Below are positions 20,823 through 31,422 of a stretch of 64,000 nucleotides of DNA, piece after piece. Under the pieces are notes generated by a model. It searched no databases. It was given only the letters and a program-made list of their open reading frames with translations, and was not told the origin of the DNA. The stretch is from positions 87,021,269 through 87,085,268 of the forward strand of contig CM039463.1 in the NCBI GenBank assembly GCA_022414725.1, given 5' to 3'. A program made the translations under genes and the position numbers. This DNA comes from Microglena sp. YARC (taxonomy: Eukaryota > Chlorophyta > Chlorophyceae > Chlamydomonadales > Chlamydomonadaceae). Each line of letters begins with the position of its first letter. The stretch's first letter is position 1.

Positions 20823-21812
20823 TCAAGTGATGGGTGCCAAGGGCGGGTCCAGATCTGCAGGGAGGGGTATGTCTGGGGGAAGTTCAAGAAGCAGAAGACG
20901 GGTCTTGGGAACAGACTGGGCGGGTAAGCCAGCCGAATTGGCTACGACGTATGTCTCCTTGATGATAGGCCCATCTGTGGCTGGGTTGAGGACAAAGTGC
21001 TTGCCATCGTCAGCAAACGAGAGGGTGGCAGGGGCCAACTCTCCTGAGGGAAGACGGAAGGATTGCAGAGTTCCACAAGATCTCAGTTGGTTATTGTAGG
21101 TGATGAAGGGCTCAAAGATGATGACCCATTGATTACAGCTCAAGCCCCACCCTGAGGGAAGCCGGAAGTGTTGGGGAAGGAGGTAGTGAAGAAACCGTTG
21201 AGACACACTCGCGTAGAGCTGCCATTCATGAGGATATCGCACCAGCGCGTGATGCCTGCACTATTGAATCCCATGGCTGACATTGTCTTTAGGAGCCATC
21301 CCCTGTTGACAGAATCATAAGCTTTAGTGAGGTCAGAATGCAGCAACCAGCCTGGTAAGCCAAGCTCTTTCAAGCGCGCAGCCAAGCCTAGGTGATAGCG
21401 GATGTTGTCACTGATGTCTCTGCCACGGAGGAAAGCTGATTGAGTGACGTCGATGAGATATTCCAGTGGGCGTTGCAGCCGGTGAGCCATGATCAAAAGG
21501 ATCAGCTTAAGGTCGCAATTGAGAAGGGTGATAGGACGGTAACCTGCGAGGGAGTCTTGGGGCTGACCAGTCTTGTGGAGAAGGCAGATGGTTCCCTGAA
21601 GGAGGGGTGCTAGGGGGGCCGAGTTAACTTGATCTTGGAAGGCATAGTTGAAAACCCTTTGAAGGATCGGGGACAGTTCTTCATGGAACGCATTGTAGAC
21701 TTCAAAGGGAAGTCCGTCATAACCTGGGCTGGAGCCTCGAGAAGCAGAGCGGATGGCAAGGTCCATCTCCTCTGATGTGATTAGGCCATCGCCATTGACA
21801 CCTTCTGCAAGG
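20823..21812 (-). pseudogene. Non-LTR (LINE) reverse transcriptase, frameshifted
   Basis: RT domain with recognisable blocks in order: SPGYDGLPFEVYNAF, ICLLHKTGQPQDSLAGYRPI (the GYRPI-type block), MAHRLQRPLEYLIDVTQSAF, LHSDLTKAYDSVNRGWLL (motif A, catalytic Asp in DLTKAYD), SGFPQGG (motif B) and LSFADDGKHF (motif C, FADD). A frameshift at motif B (about 21145) separates motifs A and C, and another at about 21810 separates the RT from the upstream linker. RNA-dependent DNA synthesis primed at a nicked target is the family function; this copy is inactive as read. Confidence 0.9.
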
Positions 21813-22466
21813 GCTGCATAACTAGGGGGGAGGGACGAGGGAGGGATGTGAGCAGAAGATCCTGGTTAGCCTGGTTGATGTGAGGGTTTGGACGATACAG
21901 TCCAAAGGAGGAATCAGCACTATAAAAGTCCCGGGAATACTCCAGTCCTATGTTGACTCCTATCATTGAAGAGAGGTCAGCCACAGAAAGGGGATGATGC
22001 TGGGGTGGCCCTGGAGGCTGGATAAGCTTGATGTGGACTGGGGGGTGAGGGGAACGGGAAAGGTGGTGGAAGTAGAAGGAAGACGAATCCCCAAAAGTGT
22101 GCTCAAGGATAGGTAGAGCTTTGAGCATTGGAGCAAGGAGTTGCTGCCAAGCGAGTGTTGCTGCTAATGCCTTAGCCTTGGCTATGTTGAGGCGTGCCAG
22201 GAAAGAAATTGCATCGGGGGAGAAATGCACCTGTGAGAATTCCTGCCGGGCGTCGTCCTCTGCTAAGCGGGCGGCACGCTGGCGGGCACGGCGATGCTTC
22301 TTGTAAATGGCCCAACTGCTGGTGCGAATAACTTCCTTCATGTTATCCCATTTTGTGACGATGTCTGAATCGGGTAAGAGGTTTAGGAGGAGGTGTAAGA
22401 CTTGTCTGCCATGGTCAACAGGGGTAGTGGTGAATGTGCGTTTGATCGTGGGTTGGTATCTCCAAA
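21781..22466 (-). pseudogene. LINE linker between endonuclease and RT regions
   Basis: Encodes a basic helix-rich stretch (SSWAIYKKHRRARQRAARLA, LARLNIAKAKALAATLAWQQ) leading into the RT, as usual upstream of non-LTR RT blocks. At about 22466 it is fused to the C-terminal tail of another LINE copy in the same frame, so the 341-codon frame covering 21781-22806 is chimeric. Confidence 0.65.
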
Positions 22467-23683
22467 GATCCATCTGGGTGCACATCCAGTACCTGGCGAT
22501 GGCTTGGTGAAGATGGCCAAGGGCAAGGCAGATAGCCTTGTGGTGAAGAGGCTCAGAATGGTCCAGTCTGTCAGCCCGGGACGAACGGACCTGCCATATC
22601 GCGCCCAAGGTGGTTATACGCAGGAAGGACCACAACCTTAGGGTAGAGGGAGGAGGGGGTGTTCCTGGCTGACCAAGTTTAGGGTTTAGGGTGATGTCAT
22701 CACCGAGGAGGAAGAAGGGGAAACAAGGAAGGCACTGCCCACCGGTGAGGGTCTCCCAAGTGGAAAGGAGCCAGTCTATGGCAGGGGCAGATTCAGGGCA
22801 TTCCAAGAAAGCGTGAGACAGGGTGTCAGCTGCAAGCAGTCAGGGCTAGAGCAGACTATGGAGGGGAGGTCGTCTTGGTTGACACGTTGGAAGCGTCCTC
22901 GTACATGGGCAAGGAATGCGTTGCAGCCCAGGGTGCCATGAAGCAAGCTCCGGCAAGTGATGGTATAAGGACGGTGGAGAGTCTTGTCTGCGAGGCGTAC
23001 CCACACCTGCGAAAAGCCTGCACGTAGAGGGAGGGAGACTTGAGGTTCGTCTTGTCTTTGAGCAGTTCTCTCCGCCGGGCCTGGATGGGGGGGGGCGGAC
23101 ACGTTGTAAGTCCAACCAAGCGTTCTGTGGGAGGTCTTCAGGGGAGGGGACTGGAATAGGGGGGACAATGAGCACTATCTCTGTTGCTGAGGCAATCCAT
23201 CGGAATTCAAGACCACGGAGGCCTCGCAGGTCAGGGTTAGTGCTAGGGTGAGTGTCCAAGGTGGAGGGGGGTAGAATGCTCCACAGCCTGGGCCAAGCAG
23301 CACGTTCCTCTGTATAACCTCGAACAAAATGGTGGGAACTGGGGCTTTGTTGCATGATATGTTGGTGAAGAAGGGCCTGCCGTGCTTGGCGCACAGAGAG
23401 TTCAAGAAGGTTCACCTCAGTTTCATCATGGAGGTGAAGACCCCAAGTTGTTGGGTCCAGTTGGAGGTCCTCCCAAAGACCAACCAGCCATGGTTCCAAG
23501 AGCTCTTGTCTCTGGTGGGGGGGGAGGCCTTGCTGGATCAGCTGCTCCTCAAAGTCTGCCCGTAACCATACCTCTCGAGGTTTCTTGCGTAGGGTGATGA
23601 GGGCAGCTTGGGGGTGTCCCTGGGGGGGAAGGGCAGGAAGGGTGAGAGGGTGTAACCGGCCAGAGGGCCAGACCTCCCAAAGA
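22467..23683 (-). mobile_element. Second LINE A C-terminal fragment, minus strand
   Basis: From 23683 down: RLHPLTLPALPPQGHPQAAL, WLVGLWEDLQLDPTTWGLHL, the FLAHVRGRFQRVNQDD segment, a zinc-knuckle remnant (CSSPDCLQL, then a short deletion relative to other copies) and LWSFLRITTLGAIWQVRSSR. It joins 22466 head-to-tail with the main LINE. A small insert near 22676-22694 creates two TTTAGGG units. Confidence 0.8.
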
Positions 23684-24105
23684 CTAGGCTGCTGAGAGTC
23701 TGTGCTGGTTTGCTAAAGGAGTGATGCCCTGATGCACTGGCCTGTTACAAGAGTGATGCCCTGCAGTGTTTTTAACTTTGGGTGCATGCCTTTCCTTCTT
23801 TTTCTGTGTTGCTCTTGGAGGTTACAGTGGTGTTTTGTTGGTTGGGGAGGAACAGTTTTGCTTGGAGGTGGGGGTGGTGCTCGGAGGGCCCTTTGTCCTT
23901 TGTCCTCATAGTAATTAGTTTGTGTCCCTCGTTTTTGTGTCCCCTAGTCTTTTCGTCTTTTGTCTTCGGATCATTTGTCTTAGCGGACTTTTGGTCCATT
24001 TGTTTTAATATTTTTAAAAAGGGGGGAACCAGGAAAAGGTGCAACTGATGTCCTCTAGTCTTCTTCTTTGGTTTTTCTTCCTTGGTCACATAGGGCTAGG
24101 TTTTA
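23684..24105 (+). mobile_element. Element B fragment, plus strand
   Basis: Collinear with B from TAGGCTGCTGAGAGTCTGTG to GGGCTAGGTTTTAT, where a LINE A tail interrupts it. It contains a ~40-bp inverted scrap of the A tail (about 24011-24049). Confidence 0.8.
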
Positions 24106-24739
24106 TAAGCCCAAGCCCGAGATCAAGATCAAGACCCTGCCCCAGATCAGGATCAGGTTCCAGATTTGGACACAGCTCACGACAACGTTCCAGATCTGGG
24201 TCTAGTTGTCTTTCTTCTTTTCTGCTTGCCCTTCTTTTGGCTTGTTTCCGCAGTTTCTCCCTTCGTTTGCTTCCCCTAGTTCAGTTTCCACCTTTAGTTG
24301 CCTCCTTAGTTTCCCCTAAATTGCCTCCTTAGTCCCCCCCCCCCCCCCCCCCCTCCCCCTCCTTTTCTCTCTTAGTTTCTCGCATAATTTTCCTTTTAGT
24401 CTTCCTTAGTTTGCATCTCTTCTTTCAGTCTTCTGATCCGGTGACTGTTACAGGTTGCAATGTTTTGGCCCCCCCCTTCATAGGTCTTTTTTCTTCGTAG
24501 TCCTAGCCCCTTCTCTTGGGCTTCCTGTTTTGGGCTTCTTCCTTGCCTCTCTGGTTTGTTTGTCTTCTGTTCCTGTCCTCCTTTGTCCCTTCAGTCGCCA
24601 AGGTGGTGTTTGTCCCTTAGCTATCCCTTAGCCTTTCTTGTCTTTTCTTTGGTCTTTTCTCTTTGGTCACAAAGGGCTAGGTTTTATCAGTTGCGCCTTT
24701 TCCTGGTTCCCCCCTTTGTTAAAAAAAAAAAAAAAATCA
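24106..24739 (+). mobile_element. LINE A 3' end (acidic ORF remnant, UTR, poly(A)), plus strand
   Basis: Starts inside the acidic ORF (DQDPAPDQDQVPDLDTAHDN frame), continues through the 3' UTR with a C-run at 24334-24352, and ends in GTTCCCCCCTTTGTTAAAA plus A-run at 24720-24736. Confidence 0.85.
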
Positions 24740-24845
24740 CGCCAGGCTCACTCCCCCACCACACCGCACATAACCACACACTCACCCCCCTATCACAACA
24801 CGTTCTTACTACAAACCATCACCAACCTTCACATCACTTGCGCTT

Positions 24846-25531
24846 TTAAGTGCCTGCTGCCCTAGTGCACCTATAAGGTTTTCCTTGCTGGTCAGTGGAT
24901 CTTGTGGGGGTTCTACCCTTTCACCGTCCAGGACGCTTTCTAAGGAGTTTGATTTGCTTCTTTAGATCTTTTTGTAGTTACCTTGTTAGTGTTAGCTTTG
25001 GCCCTGTCCTGTTTTTTGTTGCATGCCACGCTCTGGTCGTCTTTGCAAACCTTGCTGATCTGCATGGGTGACCTAGGAACATGTTACTAGGCTGCTGAGA
25101 GTCTGTGCTGGTTTGCTAAAGGAGTGATGCCCTGATGCACTGGGCTGTAACAGGAGTGATGCCCTGCAGTGTTTTTAATCTTATATCAGCAAGACCTTGG
25201 ATGCTTGCCTTTCCTTCTTTTTCTGTGTTGCTATTGGAGGTTACAGTGGTGTTTTGTTGGTTGGGGAGGAACAGTGTTGCTTGGAGGTGGGGGTGGTGCT
25301 CGGAAGGCCCTTTGTCCTTTGTCCTCCTAGTAATTAGTTTGTGTCCCTCGTTCTTTTGTCCCCTAGTCTTTTCGTCTTTTGTCTTCGGATCTTTTGTCTT
25401 AGCGGACTTTTGGTCCATGTCCTCTAGTCTTCTTCTTTGGTTTTTTTCTTCCTCGGTCACATAGGGCTAGGTTTTATCAGATGTTCTCCTTCCTGGTTCC
25501 TCCCTATGTAAAAAAAAAAAAAAAAAAAAAA
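24846..25531 (+). mobile_element. Element B, longest copy
   Basis: About 686 bp, from TGCTGCCCTAGTGCACC to an A-run at 25510-25531. Includes the 5' part (TTTTCCTTGCTGGTCAGTGG, CTTTCACCGTCCAGGACG) and a segment absent from the 10963-11535 copy (TTGCATGCCACGCTCTGGTC). Inserted in CA/CCA-rich sequence that continues at 25532. Confidence 0.8.
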
Positions 25532-25860
25532 TCACACCCCTCACCCCCACCCACCACAAAAACCTTGGCCAGGGCGTGCGAGTCACCTAGACCGGTCTGG
25601 GCCAGTAAATCACCCTCTCCAAACACACACTCACACCTTCCCTCTTCACCACCTAACCCACACTCACTCCTCCACCACATCACACATAACCACACACTCT
25701 CCCCCCATCACCACACGTTCTTACAACTTACCCCCCCCCCCCCCCATACTCCTCAACACACCCTCACCCCATACCCCCACCCCCCACACACACACAACCA
25801 CCTGGTCTGGGCGTGAAATTCGCCTAAATAGACCGGTCTGGGCGTGAAAATCGCCCAGGC
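25532..25860. repeat. C/A-rich low-complexity sequence
   Basis: ACACACTCAC-type and poly-C tracts, related to 24740-24845 on the other side of element B. Two CTAGACCGGTCTGG / ATAGACCGGTCTGG segments are present. Confidence 0.6.
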
Positions 25861-25929
25861 CATAGTTCCACTGGAGATTGATCTTTACCTGGCTTGCCGA
25901 GGTTTAACTTAGCGGTTAGGGGGCGACGT

Positions 25930-26420
25930 TAGATCGCAGGACACGCAGGCTGAGTTACAAATGTGGTGTGTTCTACATCCCTTGTGATCTACAGTACCCT
26001 TGCTGTACCGACCCTATTTGTGAGAGTAGGAAGGGGGTGGTGAGGTTCGATTCCTCAGTAGTTTGGCGTCCTGGCCCTAAGCAAACCTTGTAGGGAAGTA
26101 CTGTCGGATTTCTGCCCTCGGCGTGGTTCTCTAGTTATATCTCCTTGATTCCGCCTCTAACGACCATGGCAGGGAGCTTGTCTGCCATGGTCAACAGGGG
26201 TAGTGGTGAATGTGCGTTTGGTCGTGGGACTTTTTTTTTTTTTTTTTGTGTGCCATAAAACAAGTAGGCGCCTCCTGTAGGTGCCAATTATGGAACACCC
26301 TAAGTGCGCCTACTTTGAATATTGTAGGAGTGGCACCACCATTCAAACTGAATCCTCTGTGTCGCTGGTTTGTGTCGGGAGACCCACCTCCTGGGGTGAA
26401 AGTCCTTTCACAACTTAAAA
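25930..26420 (+). mobile_element. Dispersed repeat family X/Y with A-rich 3' end
   Basis: Shares two blocks with the reverse complement of 32310-32740: block X (ACATCCCTTGTGATCTACAG, GCGTCCTGGCCCTAAGCAAA) and block Y (GTGTCGGGAGACCCACCTCC...GGGGTGAAAG...TTAAAAAAAAAG). Block Y alone also occurs at 34640-34740 and 62160-62230, on the minus strand. Probably a short retroelement. A ~55-bp LINE linker fragment (26175-26229) and a T-run lie between the two blocks here. Confidence 0.65.
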
Positions 26421-26499
26421 AAAAAGAAAAAGATAGGTATGAGTGTATGAACTCCTCCAGAGGAACTAGACCAAAACGCTGGCGGTCAAACAGTCAGTG

Positions 26500-27165
26500 A
26501 AAGAGGCGCGACCAGATTCGACAGGCACAACCAGCTTCGATAGGCGCGACCAGCTCAGTGCATCTCGAAATCAGTGCATGCAAGGAACGATCAAGGCGAT
26601 CCGGACCAGTCGAACTGAGTTTGTGTGGATCGAAGGTGTTGGACAAACTTGGCAAACGCCAGGCAGCTAACGACCCACCCAGCCGGCTCAGTTCTGGCAT
26701 AATTCAGTTGGTCGGCCCCCTATGGGGACAGACCCATGCGATACTTACGCGAAATCGTCAAATCTTCACATCTTCACATCTTCACATTTCCCAAGAAAGC
26801 CGGTAAAATCAGCCGGTTAACAGAGAACTCCGAAATCTAAGCGAGTCGTGCTCAATTCCATCGCATTGCTGGCGACTTTGAACTTCTTGATATCGATGAA
26901 TAATTGCTATGCCGCAAGGTTGCAGCGTAATATTGCAAAGCAGGTTGAGTGGTCGCTAGTCCAATATGCAACATCGCGACTGAACAACTTCTCCGCAAAT
27001 TGTTTGCCCACCCATGTACCTTGCATGGTAGTCTGTTCTGTCATGCGTTGAATTCGCAAAGCAGGTTGAATAGTCGCAACAACACCTACATGCAAAGCCT
27101 CGCACGCCCAACAGTCGCAAAGCAGTTTGAATAGTCTGAAAGCAAGTTCAATATCCGCAAAGCAA
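26500..27165. repeat. Diverged short repeats (CGCAAAGCAGGTTGAATAGTCGC type)
   Basis: At least five imperfect ~30-bp units between 26930 and 27165, and three GACCAGCTTCGATAGGCGC-like units at 26508-26555. No coding region recognised. Confidence 0.55.
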
Positions 27166-27173
27166 CTCCAATG

Positions 27174-28468
27174 CAGGGTACTTCAAAGCGCGCGCTTTTG
27201 CGCTTTTGAGCGCTGACTTTTTGACACCCTTGCGCGCTATAGCGCAGATTTTTGCAACCCCTGTGCGCTTAGCGCGCTGTCTTTTTGAACACCAGTGCGC
27301 TTTCCTCTTTTCAGTCTCTCACAGAAAGCGCTGAAACCGCAGTCCCCCTGTGCGCTTTCTCAATTTTTGAATGACAGTCACTGACTCATTGAGTGACTGA
27401 CTGAGTGACTCAAGGGGTGGGATTCAAATAGTGTGACAGGCAGCCATCCTGACTAGGTAGCACTGTAGCAACACGCGGCGAGCCGTCGACCGTGCAATTT
27501 GAACGCTAACGGAAACAACCGTATTCTGGACTGTTAAATACAACACCCGGCAGAGTGGGGTTACGTCAAAATCCTATCTCTGGGCTTATTCAACGCTTCC
27601 GTTCCTCGCCCCTGCTCATCTGCTGCTCATCTGTTGCCATTTCGTCACAGCTAACTCCTCAAGTCTGATAGGCTCCTTCTAACCCACCACACGTAAGTTC
27701 GATTGCGTCTGAATCGACGAGTCGAGTACTCTTTCAGCTTGTTGAGTTGTGACCTGCCGAATTCCTGGAAACGCGCTGACATCAAGTGTCTAAACTTTTC
27801 CTTTCCCCCTTGTGCAGTCCTTGTCCTCGACTCCTCGTCGCCCAGTCGCCAAGCCGGAGTCCTCGCTCCTCACTTCTCCTCCGCCACCTCCTTTTCACTC
27901 TCCTCCTCCTGCTCCTCCTCTCTCTCTTCCTTTCGGCCTCCTCCTTCCTGCTCTACTTGCCTGTCGCCTCTGCTGCTCGCCTCTGCTGCTCTCCTAGTCA
28001 CCCCTACCGCTCTCCTAGTCGCCCCTACTGCTGCGATGGGCAAGCAGGATAACCCGACAAAGAAAGCCAAGACCGCTGGGGTCCCGACAGCGAAGACCAA
28101 GAACTACTGGGCCACGAGTAAGTTAGATTGCTTGGGTACATAATTTGATCGAGCTGTATCTGTGTGTGTGCTTATCGAGTTGCAACCTATGTCCTGGAAT
28201 CTGCTGGATGCCATCATATCTTCTTGGCTAAATCAACTCCTTCCACTTCGTGCAGCCGGATTCGTTGCCGTTTCTGCGTCCCCGACGAAGCGGAAGGGAA
28301 CTATTGCGGCTGCACTGGATGCTTCAGCCGGTCCTTCGGCCTTGCGGTGTTCTGTCCCTGCTCCACGAGACACTCCCACTCCATCCGTGCATGCTTCAGC
28401 CGGTCCTTCAATTTGTAACAGGTTTCCACCTCCAATTTGTAACAGGTTTCCACCTCCCCCCCCCCCCC

Positions 28469-28515
<47 letters not shown>

Positions 28516-28728
28516 GAGTCTCTCTGGCACCCCACCAGTTCACCAGCAGCACAAGAAAAGCGCTGGGAAAAAAACGGTTGCGCGCTTAAAGCGCAATTTT
28601 TTTTGTGTGGCGCTTTTTTTTAGGCTTTTGGAAAGCGCTGCGTTCTTTTGCCTCTGCGCTTATAGCGCAGATTTATTTTTCTCCAGTGCGCTATAGCGCT
28701 GGTCAAATTGGCCAATTGAAGTACCCTG
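27174..28728 (+). mobile_element. hAT-type element, copy 1 (8-bp TSD CTCCAATG)
   Basis: Termini CAGGGTACTTCAA and TTGAAGTACCCTG are inverted repeats, and the element is flanked by a perfect 8-bp duplication CTCCAATG (27166-27173 and 28729-28736). TIRs starting CAGGG with an 8-bp TSD are the hAT signature. Subterminal regions are dense in GCGC motifs (TATAGCGC, TTTAAGCGC). Length 1,555 bp with only 5' coding remnants, so non-autonomous. A (CA)n microsatellite at 28470-28514 is expanded relative to copy 2. Confidence 0.9.
28036..28101 (+). pseudogene. Putative first coding exon of the hAT element
   Basis: ATG at 28036 opens MGKQDNPTKKAKTAGVPTAK..., a basic start ending NYWATS at a donor A|GTAAGT (about 28110). 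An in-phase candidate exon follows acceptor CACTTCGTGCAG at 28257 (GFVAVSASPTKRKGTIAAAL...). Both are conserved in the inverted copy at 29541-29930. No catalytic RNase-H-like or dimerisation domain follows, so this is a 5' transposase remnant at best. Confidence 0.4.
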
Positions 28729-28736
28729 CTCCAATG

Positions 28737-29274
28737 GTCGAAGAGCAACTTCGCCTCTCAACTTCCTTGGGAGTTGCTGTACCTGCATGGTGCACTTTGG
28801 GAACCAGCCTGCTGTCGAAAACTTGCCCCGGAGAGCACTTATTCGCGTCCAGATCTCAGGGTTAGTTGCGGACTGTCGACGCGGTGTTTTCATGTGGTGT
28901 GTTGTCGTTTCCCCCCTGTCCTTTGGACTCAATCTAGGGACCTGGAACATGTCCTACACACCAGCTGACTATCAAGCTCTTGTCGTGGAAACACGGAAAC
29001 CATGTTCCATCAGAAACAGCCCAAGAAAGAAGGCACCCGCCTCACCTGCATTCACACACCTGCTACAATAAATGACATAAACATGACAGCTCTCCTACAG
29101 GTCTCCAAGCTTTACAAGTACAAGCATACCATTGGATGGCAAGCCCAGACATGACAATCTACGTTAAATCTTTCAAACAATCAAGTTGTTGGCAATTGCA
29201 ACTAGCAAATGTATCTCGCTGCACGCCGTTTCAACTTGGCATACCCACGTGGGCAACTTTGTCATATTTTTCAA
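28737..29274. other. Spacer between the two hAT copies
   Basis: 538 bp of unique sequence. A 94-codon frame at 28787-29071 (MVHFGNQPAVENLPRRAL...) has no recognised domain. Could be host sequence hit twice by the same transposon family. Confidence 0.4.
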
Positions 29275-29282
29275 CATCCAAC

Positions 29283-31414
29283 CAGGGTCCTTCAATTGGC
29301 CAATTTGACCAGCGCTATAGCGCACAGGAGAAAAAAATATCTGCGCTATAAGCGCAGAGGCAAAAAAAACGCAGCGCTTTCCAAAAGCCTATAAAAAAAA
29401 GCGCTACACAAAAAGAAAAACTGCGCTTTAAGCGCGCAACCGTTTTTTTTCCAGCGCTTTTCCTGTGCTGCTGGTGAACTGGTGGGGTGCCAGAGAGACT
29501 TTTGTGGGTGTGTGGGTGGGTGGGGGGAGGTGGAAACCTGTTACAAATTGAATGACCGGCTGAAGCATGCACGGATGGAGTGGGAGTGTCTCGTGGGACA
29601 GAACACCGCAAGGCCGAAGGACCGGCTGAAGCATCCAGTGCAGCCGCAATGGTTCCCTTCCGCTTCGTCGGGAACGCAGAAACGGCAACGTATCCGGTTG
29701 CACAAAGTGGAAGGAGTTGATTTAGCCAAGAAGATATGATGGCATCCAGCAGATTCCAGGACATATGTCGCAACTCGATAAGCACACACACAGATACAGC
29801 TCGATCAAATTATGTACTTAAGCAATCGAACATACTCGTGGCCCAGTAGTTCTTGGTCTTCGCTGTCGGGACCCCAGCGGTCTTGGCCTTCTTCGTCGGG
29901 TTATCCTGCTTTCTCATCGCAGCAGTAGGGGCGACTAGGAGAGCGGTGGGGGTGACTAGGAGAGCGGTAGGGGTGACTAGGAGAGCAGCAGAGGTGAGCA
30001 GAGGCGAGCAGCAGAGGCGACAGGCGAGTAGTGCAGGAAGGAGGAGGCGGAAAGGAAGAGAGAGAGGAGGAGCAGGAGGAGGAGAGTGAAAAGGAGGTGG
30101 CGAAGGAGAAGTGAGGAGCGAGGACTCCGACTAGGCGACTGGGCGACGAGGAGTCCAGGACAAGGACTGCACAAGGGGGACAGGAAAAGTTTAGACACTT
30201 GATGTCAGCGCGTTTCCAGGAATTCGGCAGGTCACAACTCAACAAGCTGAAAGAGTACTCGACTCGTCGATTCAGACGCAATCGAACTTACATGTGGTGG
30301 GTTAGAAGGAGCCTATCAGACTTGAGCAGTTAGCTGTGACGAAATGGCAGCAGATGAGCAGGGGCGAGGAACGGAAGCGTTGAATAAGCCCAGAGATAGG
30401 ATTTTGACGTAACCGCACTCTGCCGGGTGTTGTATTTAACAGTCCAGAATACGGTTGTTTCCGTTAGCGTTCAAATTGCACGGTCGACGGCTCGCCGCGT
30501 GCTGCTACAGTGCTACCTACAGCTTGTTTCCAACCAGTTGGGGGTCCGGTTAAGGATTGTGTTTCGGAGGGTTTAGACTCGACCTCTAGCCGGGCCTTAA
30601 CTTTCGGGAAGATGGTTGGAAACGTTCCACCAGTTAAGCAGTCTTTTGCACCTGACCAGGTCAGTTCAAAATGGGTCGACGTGGCAATTGCGCTCTGCAG
30701 CACTTCCTCGCGATTCATATGCTGATTTCAGCGTTTATTCCACTTCTGGCCGCTGCTGGTTGCCTCAGGAAGATCAGTCGAAAATTGCGTGGCAGGGACG
30801 GTGCACTGCTGCTGCGAATCCATTTTGGTGAAACTGTGCGATCAATGATGAGTGTCCGAGAAAGAAAGAAGGATGCGGGACTCCAAAGCAGCGTGATTTT
30901 TAAGAGGCGCGCTCCAACTTCGTGACGTCACCATATCTCATTCATCAACCGAACTTAACCGCCCCTTAACTTTCTTTAATGGCGGGGGGGGTGCGCCATT
31001 GCACTAACCGGGACGGTTGGTCTTTAAACGGACCTTAACTTTTTGTGTTTCCGACCAAACACCGGTTAGCGCCAAAAATAACGAATTTAACCGCCGCTTA
31101 ACCGGACCCTTAACTGGTTGGAAACAAGCTGCTAGTCAGGATGGCTGCCTGTCACACTATTTGAATCCCACCCCTTGAGTCACTCAGTCAGTCACTCAAT
31201 GAGTCAGTGACTGTCATTCAAAAATTGAGAAAGCGCACAGGGGGACTGCGATTTCGGCGCTTTCTGTGAGAGACTGAAAAGAGGAAAGCGCACTGGTGTT
31301 CAAAAAGACAGCGCGCTAAGCGCACAGGGGTTGCAAAAATCTGCGCTATAGCGCGCAAGGGTGTCAAAAAGTCAGCGCTCAAAAGCGCAAAAGCGCGCGC
31401 TTTGAAGTACCCTG
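29283..31414 (-). mobile_element. hAT-type element, copy 2 (8-bp TSD CATCCAAC), inverted
   Basis: Reverse-complement copy of 27174-28728, with termini CAGGGTCCTTCAA and TTGAAGTACCCTG and a perfect 8-bp duplication CATCCAAC (29275-29282 and 31415-31422). It keeps the same coding remnants (M.KQDNPTKKAKTAGVPTAK start at about 29917, minus strand). Longer than copy 1 because a 612-bp MITE is inserted at 30520. With copy 1 it forms a ~1.5-kb-arm palindrome. Confidence 0.9.
30520..31131. mobile_element. 612-bp MITE with ~34-bp TIR and 3-bp TSD (CTA)
   Basis: Both ends read CAGCTTGTTTCCAACCAGTT inward, followed by GGGTCCGGTTAAG after two mismatches. CTA is duplicated at 30517-30519 and 31132-31134. 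The empty site exists in hAT copy 1 (around 27457), which proves insertion. Internal TTAACCG/CGGTTAA motifs repeat. No ORF. A 3-bp TSD fits PIF/Harbinger or CACTA; not resolved. Confidence 0.9.
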
Positions 31415-31422
31415 CATCCAAC

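Larger units (their letters stand above)
9640..22466 (-). mobile_element. Main LINE element A copy, split by two insertions
   Basis: Minus-strand non-LTR retrotransposon. From 22466 to 19689: a linker, the reverse transcriptase and the thumb region. From 12405 to 9640: the C-terminal domain, acidic ORF, 3' UTR and poly(A) (T-run at 9638-9654). The halves belong together because the sequences at 12405 and 19689 are contiguous in the uninterrupted copy at 23500-23530. Insertions: element B at 10963-11535 and a 7.28 kb terminal-inverted-repeat element at 12406-19688. Without them about 5 kb of LINE remains. The 5' end at 22466 abuts a second LINE fragment in the same orientation. No N-terminal endonuclease domain was recognised. 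Confidence 0.8.
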
